Positions 1 to 6,155 of a DNA stretch of 13,870 nucleotides are shown in pieces. The translations under genes and the position numbers were made by a program. The notes under the pieces were generated by a model. That model made no database searches and was not told the origin of the DNA. It was given only the letters and a program-made list of their open reading frames with translations. The number at the start of each line of letters is the position of its first letter. The stretch's first letter is position 1. This DNA comes from Baffinella frigidus (Eukaryota > Cryptophyceae > Cryptomonadales > Baffinellaceae): positions 844,684 through 858,553 of the forward strand of contig MU646329.1 of the NCBI GenBank assembly GCA_026770585.1. Direction: 5' to 3'.

Positions 1-391
1 GCGAGAAAGCGAGAGAGAAAGCGCGAGCGAGAGAGAGAACAAGAGCGAGAGCAAGAGCACGATCGAGCGCGAGAGCGAGAGCGAGAAAGCGAGAGCAAGA
101 GCGAGAGCGAGAGCGAGAGAGAGAGAACAAGAGCGAGAGTGAGAACGGAGCGGGGTCTTGGGGAGGAGGAGACTGAAGATCTGCCCAGGGGCGCCACGTG
201 CTGCTTTCAGCCTCAGAGGCTCAGCAAGCGAGAGCGAAAGGAATAGAGAGATACAAAGAAATAGAGAGAACAAGAGAAAGCGAGGGTGGAAGCGCACGCG
301 AGCGAGCGAGAAGGATCTGCCGAGGGGCTTCGAAGACTCTGGCGTGGTAGCGCTCGCGCTGGCTGGTGGGTTGGTGGGTGCAGGGTGGCGT
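1..391. repeat. GA/GAGC low-complexity region, first copy of a 600-bp-spaced duplication
   Basis: Imperfect GAGAGC, GAGCGA and GAGAAA runs cover most of the stretch. Bases 150-330 contain a more complex sequence (AAGATCTGCCCAGGGGC, CACGTGCTGCTTTCAGCC, AAGCGCACGCGAG) that recurs at about 754-930. ORFs here in all frames are arginine/glutamate or arginine/serine runs produced by the repeat and are not credible genes. Confidence 0.8.
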
Positions 392-552
392 TCATAGGCT
401 AACGGCCTGAAAATGGGGTAGTTAGGCATACGGTATTGCCTAGGACCTCCTACCGTAGGCCGAGGGAACCTAGGACCACAAAGTCTCGGCCTACGGTAGG
501 AGGTTCTAGGCAATGCCGTAGGCCTAACTACCCCATTTTCAGGCCGGGATGA
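392..552. mobile_element. CCTAGG-class foldback element, right end eroded
   Basis: The left end is TCATAGGCTAACGGCCTG. The arms pair closely through GGGTAGTTAGGC and CCTAGGACCTCCTACCGTAGG to a centre near 470. The right arm ends in CAGGCCGGGATGA, lacking the TTAGCCTA part, so the terminus carries a short deletion. It sits inside GA-rich DNA. No target duplication is visible. Nearly identical copies lie at 3925-4090 and 7215-7380. Confidence 0.8.
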
Positions 553-1275
553 AAGCAGCACGTGCTGCTTTCATCCTCAGAGAGGCTTTCTCTCCCAGAG
601 AGAAATAGAGAGAGATACAGAGCGAGAGAGAGAGAGAGAGCGGGAAAGCGTGGGTGAAAGCGAGTGCGGAAGCAAAATCGAGCGCGAGAGCGAGAGCGGG
701 AGCGAGAGAGAAAGCGCGAGCGAGAGAGAGAGCAAGAGCGAGAGTGAGAACGGAGCGGGATCTTGGGGTGGAGAAGGCGCAAGATCTGCCCAGGGGCGGC
801 ACGTGCTGATTTCAGCCTCAGAGGCTCAGCAAACGAGAGCGAGAGAAATAGAGAGAGATATATAGAAATAGAGAGAACGAGAGAAAGCGAGGGTGAAAGC
901 GCACGCGAGGGAGAAGGATCTGCCGAGGGGCGGCACGTGCTGCTTTCAGCTTCAGAGAAGCTTTCTCTCTCAGAGAGGCTTTCTCTCTCAGAGAGGCTTT
1001 CTCTCTCAGAGAGGCTTTCTCTCTCAGAGAGAATTTCTCTTTCAGAGAGAATTTCTCTCCCAGAGAGAAGAGAGAGATACAGAGAGAGAGAGCGCGCGCG
1101 CGGGAAAGCAAGGGTGCAAGCGCACGCGATCGAGCGAGAGCGAGAGCGCGAGCGAGCGAGAGAGCGCGAGCGAGAGCGCGAGCGAGAGCGAGAGCGAGAG
1201 AGTGAGAGAGCGAGAGCAAGAGCGAGAGAACGAGAGCGAGCGAGAGCGAGAGCGAGAGCGAGGGCGACGTGTGTC
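547..1275. repeat. GA-rich low-complexity region with second copy of the duplication
   Basis: The region starts with a perfect 22-bp palindrome centred on GCACGTGC (550-571). GA/GAGC runs follow, then the second copy of the 150-330 sequence (754-955), the 18-bp tandem array at 956-1068, and more GAGAGC repeats to about 1262. Serine/arginine- and glutamate-rich ORFs (for example minus 528-1400) are shadows of the repeat. Confidence 0.8.
956..1068. repeat. 18-bp tandem array (GAGAGGCTTTCTCTCTCA), about six units
   Basis: The unit GAGAGGCTTTCTCTCTCA repeats head to tail about six times. The last units change GGC to GAA. Each unit is itself a small inverted repeat (GAGAG/CTCTC), so a single strand could fold into a series of hairpins. 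The 18-bp period keeps an open frame on both strands. Confidence 0.85.
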
Positions 1276-1443
1276 GGGTGTGACGTGTTTCTAGGGTTTC
1301 GGGACCCCCAGATGTAGCGGCAACGTGACGAGATTTTCATCAGAAAATAATTAGAGTTAAGAAGAGCGTGCGCCCTGAAGAGGCGCCAGCATGCTACCAC
1401 CAGTCACACGTGGGGGATGCACAAGAGGCTGGGTGGTTTAATC

Positions 1444-1573
1444 TCCACACAAGTATCAATTAAGTGCTTTTGGCAACGAAAATTACTACACGATTTGCTC
1501 ATAAAAGTATTAGTAAAGCGTTTGTGTAGTAAATTTCGTTGCACCAAAAGCAATTAAGTAATATCTTTGTGGA
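1444..1573. mobile_element. ACTAC-class foldback element
   Basis: The ends TCCACA...TGTGGA enclose arms with AATTAAGTGCTTTTGG and its complement, then the stem AACGAAAATTACTACAC / GTGTAGTAAATTTCGTT and an apex TAAAAGTATTAGTAAAG. No 4-bp duplication can be seen. It is absent from the second copy of the host duplication. Confidence 0.7.
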
Positions 1574-1665
1574 CATGAGGTTGGGGCAGATGAGATGACC
1601 TCTCCTGCCCCAACCTCATCTCATCTCAGCCCCAACCTCATCTCATCTTGGGGCAGGAGAGGCGT
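1574..1665. repeat. Foldback cluster of CCCCAACCTCATCTCATCT
   Basis: GAGGTTGGGGCAGATGAGATGA is followed by two direct copies of CCCCAACCTCATCTCATCT in the opposite sense, then TTGGGGCAGGAGAGG, which pairs with CCTCTCCTGCCCCAA. Several alternative hairpins are possible. The host duplication copy 2 has only GGGCAGGAGAGG at this place. Confidence 0.7.
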
Positions 1666-1850
1666 CACTTTTATCGGGCCCTTTCATAGATTATATCGCA
1701 GAAACTGTCCATCTCAACGATGCATGGTACAAATCAAAGAGGTATAAAACTCTAAATATACAGAATGGTTCCAAGCCCCACCGAAGTCAGAGATACAATC
1801 TATGGAGAGACGCAATGAACTTGGTTGACACGGTAGAGGGAGAGGCGACA
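1666..1850. other. Unassigned stretch with a weak inverted repeat
   Basis: TCATAGATTATATC (1684) and GATACAATCTATGGA (ending 1806) form an inverted pair that could be a decayed foldback element. No exon, RNA gene or regulatory site is recognised. Confidence 0.4.
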
Positions 1851-1857
1851 CCTGATT

Positions 1858-2018
1858 TCATCCGGTCAGGTACTTAATTCAAATGCTCGGCGGAGTTCCC
1901 CATGCAACGAAAATTACTACACACGCGATGAAAGACTCGTGTCCGAAAAATCATGTGTAGTAGTTTCGGTACATTTGGGGAACTCCCGAGCATTAATTTT
2001 AAATACCTGACCGGATGA
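1858..2018. mobile_element. ACTAC-class foldback element, TSD GATT
   Basis: The termini TCATCCGGTCAGGTA...TACCTGACCGGATGA are exact inverted repeats, flanked by GATT (1854-1857 and 2019-2022). The arms continue through TTCAAATGCTCG and GAGTTCCCC to the stem CAACGAAAATTACTACAC / GTGTAGTAGTTTC. The apex lacks TAATATTAC. The unoccupied site ACCTGATTGACGAGGT is present at 2147. Confidence 0.92.
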
Positions 2019-2216
2019 GATTGACGAGGTAGAGGCGTTTTGCGAGCCACAATCAACTTCAAAGATTTTCTGGCGCAATTTGATCACGTCACCCCCAGAA
2101 TTCCAGCCCCAACGAACCCTTCGCAGCCCATCGTGTGGGCGAGGTCACCTGATTGACGAGGTGAAGGCGTTTCGCGAGTCACGCCCTGAAGAGATGCCCT
2201 CATGCTACCACCACTC

Positions 2217-2385
2217 TCATAGCCTAACGTCCTGAAAACCGGGTAGTTAGGCCTACGGTATTGCCTATAGTAGGCCGTAGGGCCCAAGGGGAGGTCCTAT
2301 GAAACTCAGGTCCTAGGAGCCCTACGGCCTACCGCAGGCAATACCGTAGGCATAACTACCCAGATTTCAGGACTTTACCCTATTA
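2217..2385. mobile_element. CCTAGG-class foldback element, TSD ACTC
   Basis: TCATAGCCTAACGTCC pairs with GGACTTTACCCTATTA. Flanks are ACTC at 2213-2216 and 2386-2389. Arms run through GGGTAGTTAGGCCTACGGTATTGCC to a centre with AGGTCCTATGAAACTCAGGTCCTAGGAGC. The related site without the insertion is in copy 1 (CCACCAGTCACACG, 1398). Confidence 0.9.
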
Positions 2386-2503
2386 ACTCACACGTGGGGG
2401 ATGCACACCAGACTGGGTGGTTGGGCAGGAGAGGGGCTGCCGGATTGACAAGCGTTATCCGAGAAAATCCGGGCCTGGTTGACACGGTGGAGGGAGAGGG
2501 GTC

Positions 2504-2645
2504 TTATCTGGGGAAACCTATTTTTCTTTTCATTTCCTGGCAACGAAAATTACTACACAATTCGTTCTTACTAGTAATAATAAAGCATTCGTGTAATAAT
2601 TTTCGTTGCCAGGAAATGAAAGAAAACATAGGATTCCCCGGATAA
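2504..2645. mobile_element. ACTAC-class foldback element, TSD GGTC
   Basis: The ends TTATCTGGGGAA / TTCCCCGGATAA are flanked by GGTC (2500-2503, 2646-2649). Arms: TTTCATTTCCTGGCAACG and its complement; stem GAAAATTACTACAC / GTGTAATAATTTTC. The apex holds, on the minus strand, TATTATTAC (2574-2582), one base from TAATATTAC. The empty version GAGGTCACCTG is at 2140. Confidence 0.92.
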
Positions 2646-2699
2646 GGTCACCTGGTTGACGAGGTGCAGGCGCTTCGCGAGCCACGGCCACGCGCCCGG

Positions 2700-3075
2700 C
2701 TGGCTGCGAGAGAGAGAGAGAGAGCCGAAGCCACTTTAGTGAAACGAGCATGAAAACAAGAAAGTGTCGAGCGTCACCACAGGGCACGAGAGCTGGCTGC
2801 GAGAGAGAGAGAGAGGAAGCCACTTGAGTGAAACGAGCTTTAGTGAAACGAGCAGGACGCCACTTTAGTGAAACGAGCAACGATGAAAACACAAAAACGT
2901 CAAGCTTCACGCGAGGGCACGCGAGGTGCCACCAGGGAGGGGAAGCACGTCACTCTCTGGAGGAAAACAAGAAAGTGTCTAGCCTCACCACAGGGCACGA
3001 GAGCTGGCTGCGAGAGAGAGAGAGCCACCGGGGGGAGGAAGCACGTCCCTCCACCAGCCACCAGAAGAGAAACCA
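2700..3075. repeat. Irregular repeats of GCTGCGAGAGAGAG and CACTTTAGTGAAACGAGC
   Basis: Copies of GGCTGGCTGCGAGAGAGAG, GCCACTTTAGTGAAACGAGC (an inverted repeat itself, CACTttAGTG), AACAAGAAAGTGTC and AGCACGTCACTCTCTGG alternate without a fixed period. The same mixture recurs at 3600-3925. The ORFs that cross it are repeat-derived. Confidence 0.7.
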
Positions 3076-3600
3076 AACCACGGTGATGACGCCTGTGGTA
3101 ACCCCCCTGAAGACTGCACGTCACTTGCTAGAGGCAGTCCTCCCACATAACCAGGTGGGACAGACAGTATAGGGACAGTGAGGTAGGGCCAGGGAGAAAC
3201 TCGTTGGCAGTTCTGTTTATGGTTTATGGTTTATGGTGTATAGTTTTTTTTTTAGGGTGTCGCGTGGGGGGTTTAAGGGTTCGGGGCTTGAGGGATAGGG
3301 GTTGGGAATTAGGTTATAGGGTTTGAGGTGTCTCAGAATGCACGTTCCTCCTCCTCCTGCTCCTCCTCCTTCCTTAGTTTCCTGTTAATCCTCTTAATAT
3401 ATTATTTTCTGAGATCGGGCATCCTCTTTCAGTACCTAGGTCCACACCCGCTAGTACCCCCCTCCTCCTAGACTCCTCCTAGCCGGCTGGCTGCGATCCG
3501 TACGGATGTCCGTACGGAAACGTGATCAAATGCTGACTTTTGGCGTGTTTCCTGGGCAATAATCCAATAAGTAACTTATGAATCTGTGCGCATGGATAGC
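3076..3600. other. Unassigned stretch with telomere-like G-rich words and a foldback fragment
   Basis: Bases 3210-3330 contain degenerate TTTAGGG-like words (TTTATGGTTTATGG, TTTTTAGGGTG, TTTAAGGGTTC, GGTTATAGGGTTTGAGG). Bases 3348-3374 are a CCT/GCT run. Bases 3497-3600 hold an inverted copy of the GATTATTGCCCAGGAAACACGCC family (see 9121-9275), ending in GGATAGCCTCGTGTGG. No exon seen. Confidence 0.5.
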
Positions 3601-3924
3601 CTCGTGTGGAGGAAGAGCGAGATCGCCACGTCATTGAAACAAGCATCAAAACAAGAAAGTGTCAAGCTTCACCAGAGAGCATGAAATGTGCCGCCAGGGG
3701 TGGGAAGCACGTCACTCTCTGGCTGGCTGCGAGCGCGAGAGGGCCAAGAGGGGGGGGGAGCACGTCACTCTCTGGCTGGCTGCGAGCGAGAGAGGGCCAC
3801 GAGGGGGGGGGGGGACGTCACTCCATCAGCGACCAGAAGAGACACCAGAACAGGGTGGTGAGGCCTGTGGTACAAACTCGCTGCGAGAGAGAGAGGGCCA
3901 CCAGGGGTGGGAAGCACGTCACTC
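3600..3924. repeat. Irregular repeats of GGGAAGCACGTCACTCTCTGGCTGGCTGCGAG
   Basis: About four imperfect units of AGCACGTCACTCTCTGGCTGGCTGCGAG alternate with G runs (3749-3757, 3804-3814). One unit is interrupted after CACGTCACTC by the element at 3925. The uninterrupted units at 3709 and 3760 show the empty site. Confidence 0.75.
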
Positions 3925-4090
3925 TCATAGGCTAACGGCCTGAAAATTGGGTAGTTAGGCATACGGTATTGCCTAGGACCTCCTACCGTAGGCCGAGGGA
4001 TCCTAGGACCAAAAAGTCTCGGCCTACGGTAGAAGGTCCTAGGCAATGCCGTAGGCCTAACTGCCCCATTTTCAGGCCGTTACCCTATTA
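3925..4090. mobile_element. CCTAGG-class foldback element, TSD ACTC/GCTC
   Basis: TCATAGGCTAACGGCC ... GGCCGTTACCCTATTA, flanked by ACTC (3921-3924) and GCTC (4091-4094). The body is a near-perfect palindrome through CCTAGGACCTCCTACCGTAGG, about 95% like 392-552 and 7215-7380 by eye. Neighbouring repeats show the target CACGTCACTCTCTGG intact. Confidence 0.92.
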
Positions 4091-4139
4091 GCTCTCTGGA
4101 GGCATGTCTCCCACGCCAAAATTCCTCCCACACCACCCG

Positions 4140-4301
4140 CCACACAGCGGACTTCGAAGGGATTTTGAATAACCCCTAAGCGACAAGACCTAGGACCCTA
4201 CGGTAGGCAATCCGTAGGGGCACAGGGGGATTCCTCCGAATACGGTAACGGAAACTCGGCGCAAAATGGGCCGAAATCCCTTCGTAGCCCGCTGCGTGTG
4301 G
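4140..4301. mobile_element. CACACAGCGG-ended foldback element
   Basis: CCACACAGCGGACTTCGAAGG pairs with CCTTCGTAGCCCGCTGCGTGTGG. The interior contains GACCTAGGACCCTACGGTAGGCAATCC, a core shared with the TCATAGG-ended elements although the termini differ. Relatives are at 8866-9027 and, reversed, 10666-10826. No clear target duplication. Confidence 0.8.
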
Positions 4302-4358
4302 GGGGAGGCGCACGTCGTTCATCGGAGGTGTCCAGAACACTTGCGAACGTGTCCAACA

Positions 4359-4514
4359 TCATAGGGTAACGTCCTGAAACCCGGGTAGTTAAGCCTACGG
4401 TATTGCCTAGGGGCCGATGGTGGGGTCCTATGAAACATTAGGTCCTAGCCCTACGGTTTACCGTAGGCAATACCGTAGGCCTAACGACCCAGTTTTGAGG
4501 ACGTTATCCTATTA
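4359..4514. mobile_element. CCTAGG-class foldback element without target duplication
   Basis: TCATAGGGTAACGTCC ... GGACGTTATCCTATTA; arms GGGTAGTTAAGCCTACGG and complement; centre GGTCCTATGAAACATTAGGTCC as in 2217-2385. The flanks (AACA, ATCT) do not match. Confidence 0.8.
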
Positions 4515-4627
4515 ATCTTCGTAAACGGTGTATACTCGGTGATACATGACTCTGGGTAGGTGACTCTCTAGAGCATCTTTTGCTCTCGCGTGTCGCCTCC
4601 CGGGATCAAGCCTGATCATCTGAAAAA

Positions 4628-4775
4628 CTAACGCCAGCGTGGTACTTAGAGCCTACGGATTACCTACGGTAGGAGCCCCCCTCCTACGACTTTTAAAGAC
4701 CTTTTGGTTTTAAACGTCGTAGGAGCTCCTAGAGGGGGGGTTCCTACTGTAGGCTCAGGGGTCCGCTGGCGTTAG
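4628..4775. mobile_element. CTAACGCCAGCG-ended foldback element
   Basis: CTAACGCCAGCG pairs with CGCTGGCGTTAG at the two ends. The arms contain GAGCCTACGG, CCTACGGTAGGAGC and CCCCCCTC, closing on CTACGACTTTTAAAGACC. This is a third set of ends around the CCTACGGTAGG word. Confidence 0.8.
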
Positions 4776-4794
4776 CATGTGGCATTACTGAGTC

Positions 4795-5375
4795 TATCAA
4801 CACGCGGAGGGAGGTGTCCTGTTGGGCCGAGTTTCCGTTGTCTTATCCGTAGGAACCCCCCTATGCCCCTTCGGGTTGCCTACCGTAGGGTCCTAGGTCT
4901 GTTGATTGATCAACACGTGGAGGGCGGTGTCCCAACACCATGCTGCATCCCCCCCACACCAACAGGAGCGCCCTGAGTGGAGCAGACCACCGGGCATAGA
5001 TCCGTGATATAATCATGCAAAAAAGATTCACGCGTGAGCCCCTTTAGCAGGCCCACGCGTGGGCACCTTTTCGGGGGGCGAGAAACGCTCAACGCTAAAA
5101 CCCAACCCTGAACCAACCAACCCTGAGTCTATCAACACGTGGAGGGAGGCGTCCAACACCATGCATTCCCCCCACACCAGCAGCAGCACCCTGAGTGGAG
5201 CAGACCATCGGGCGCAGATCCGCGATACAATCATATTAAACACGCGGAGGGAGGTGTAAGATCGTTGGTCTGGTACCTAAGAGCGTTGGTTTGGTACCTA
5301 AGACCGTTGGTCTGGTACCTACCATGCATCCCCCCCCCACCAACAGGAGCGCCCTGAGTGGAGCATCGGGTGCAG
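4795..5375. repeat. Direct-repeat family of about 100 bp (ATCAACACGTGGAGGGAGG unit)
   Basis: Units of ATCAACACGYGGAGGGAGGTGTCC, CACCATGC, CCCCCACACCAACAGGAGC, GCCCTGAGTGGAGCAGACC and GGGCGCAGATCCG occur complete at about 4907-5020 and 5128-5230, and in part at 4795-4820, 5238-5256 and 5320-5375. An internal CACACAGCGG-family fragment (4821-4903) and a perfect 14-bp palindrome GCCCACGCGTGGGC (5051-5064) lie between units. No exon is visible on either strand. Confidence 0.7.
5257..5321. repeat. Three tandem units of CGTTGGTYTGGTACCTAAGA
   Basis: CGTTGGTCTGGTACCTAAGA, CGTTGGTTTGGTACCTAAGA and CGTTGGTCTGGTACCTACC follow one another at about 20-bp spacing, each with a KpnI-like GGTACC. Confidence 0.85.
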
Positions 5376-5735
5376 CGCGCTAATAGAAAGCGGAAAATGC
5401 ACTGTCTGTCACCCTCAGCACCGTGAGACCTGCCCTGTCCAATCCCGCTTTCACAGGGCTGAGGGCTGAGGGATGAGGGCTGAGGGTTGAGGGTTCAGGG
5501 CTCAGGGCTTCAGCGCACAGGGCTCAAGGTTCAGGGTTCAGGGCTACCACCGCTTGCAACCACCACACTCCGCAGACTCCTGCACACGTGGGATGGGGGC
5601 GCAAAACGCTAACACGCAACACTTTCCCCGAACCCTGCACCCTGAACCCTAGCGGGGGGGCGTGGCCACTCGCGGCTGGAAGAGGGGGTATTTTAAACGT
5701 GGGGTTGTTAAATTTAGGACCAGTCACGGGCAGGC
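5376..5735. other. Non-repeat stretch with TGAGGG/CAGGG words; no exon proven
   Basis: Bases 5455-5545 are degenerate GGGCTGAGG / GGGTTCAGG words. On the minus strand, two AG-bounded stretches (ending in stops near 5394 and 5551) would be in phase after the 5904 donor, but their peptides do not resemble the family C terminus, so neither is called. Confidence 0.4.
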
Positions 5736-5777
5736 TTGGTCACGTTCCTGGAGGAATTCCTCCAGGAACGTGACCAA
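5736..5777. repeat. Perfect 42-bp palindrome
   Basis: TTGGTCACGTTCCTGGAGGAA is followed at once by its exact complement, with GAATTC at the centre and no spacer. The right side runs into an ACTAC-class fragment (TGTGAAAATTACTACACAGCG, 5789). Related but imperfect hairpins (GGTCACGTTTCC...) occur at 9220 and 13170. Confidence 0.95.
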
Positions 5778-5900
5778 ACGCGATATTTATGTGAAAATTA
5801 CTACACAGCGTTCCACTTGTAAAGGACTTGTAAAGTCAAAACGTTTAAAAAAGAATTCGAGTAAAAACTTTTAAAACGTGTCTAGCCTCGAGTGGGGACG
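5778..5900. mobile_element. Foldback-element fragment ending in CTAGCCTCGAGTGGGG beside the exon donor
   Basis: AAAATTACTACACAGCG matches the ACTAC core. The right end, AAAACGTGTCTAGCCTCGAGTGG, matches the end motif GGTAGCCTCGTGTGG seen at 3597, 9530 and 9606. It stops within a few bases of the GT donor at 5902-5903. Confidence 0.55.
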
Positions 5901-5903
5901 CAC

Positions 5904-6155
5904 CTGTACTGCCACGGGGCGCCGATCTGCATCAGGCGAACAAGCGCCTTCGCCTCCCCGCACGCCTCCTCATCATACGCTCGCAGCGCTTCATGGAGTG
6001 TCACCTCCCCGGGGCGCTCCGCCGCGAGAGAGTTATGAGCCTCGAGGGAGGCCCCGAGGAGGCTGACGTCGGCGAGGGCGTGGTTGACGCCTTGGCCGAG
6101 GTCGGGGGGGTAGGCGTGGAGCGCGTCGCCGACCAGCACCACGCCCGCCTTGCCT
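5904..6155 (-). CDS. Exon with FAD-binding GD motif of the monooxygenase
   Basis: This 252-bp exon is the best-supported one. On the minus strand it follows the acceptor TTTTTTGGCAG and ends at a good donor, AG|GTGCGT. It opens with one base completing a codon from the previous exon, then codes 83 residues and ends two bases into the next codon. Residues 1-8 form a beta strand (GKAGVVLV), followed at once by GDALHAYPPDLGQGVN, where the GD pair contacts FAD and the PxxGQGxN stretch is the family signature. Then comes NHALADVSLL, which begins the long helix typical of these enzymes. The end, LMQIGAPWQY, matches the usual C-proximal segment. Third-position GC is high, unlike the AT-rich repeats around it. 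No downstream exon was recognised, so the C terminus is missing or unidentifiable. Confidence 0.87.

Larger units (their letters stand above)
1370..2055. repeat. Host tandem duplication, copy 1 (interrupted by elements)
   Basis: Landmarks GCCCTGAAGAG, CATGCTACCACC, CACACGTGGGGGATGCACA, GCTGGGTGGTT, GGGCAGGAGAGG, TTGACACGGT, AGAGGGAGAGG, CACCTGATT, GACGAGGT and GCGAGCCAC recur in the same order in copy 2 (2182-2685). The two copies differ mainly by which foldback elements sit in them. No coding potential was seen. Confidence 0.75.
2182..2685. repeat. Host tandem duplication, copy 2 (interrupted by elements)
   Basis: This stretch has the same ordered landmarks as 1370-2055. It carries elements at 2217-2385 and 2504-2645 instead of 1444-1573 and 1858-2018. 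A third partial copy, uninterrupted (GAGGTCACCTGATTGACGAGGT through GCGAGTCAC), lies at 2140-2181 and preserves the unoccupied state of two insertion sites. Confidence 0.75.

Noticed and set aside
528-1400. 290-codon minus-strand ORF rich in Ser, Arg, Leu and Ala (and plus-strand Arg/Glu ORFs)
   Set aside because: Purely the product of GA/GAGC simple repeats, open in several frames on both strands and crossing a foldback element; resemblance to RS-domain proteins is compositional.
3210-3330. Interstitial telomere array
   Set aside because: Words resemble TTTAGGG but are not a regular tandem array, so only a loose similarity is noted.
5394-5432. Possible terminal exon (RAGLTVLRVTDSAFSAFY then stop) after the 5904 donor
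   Set aside because: In phase and preceded by CAG, but there is no pyrimidine tract and the peptide does not look like the C terminus of this family.
5551-5582. Alternative terminal exon (RSAECGGCKRW then stop)
   Set aside because: In phase after GTGTGCAG, but very short and Cys-rich with no family resemblance; two competing candidates show such matches arise by chance.
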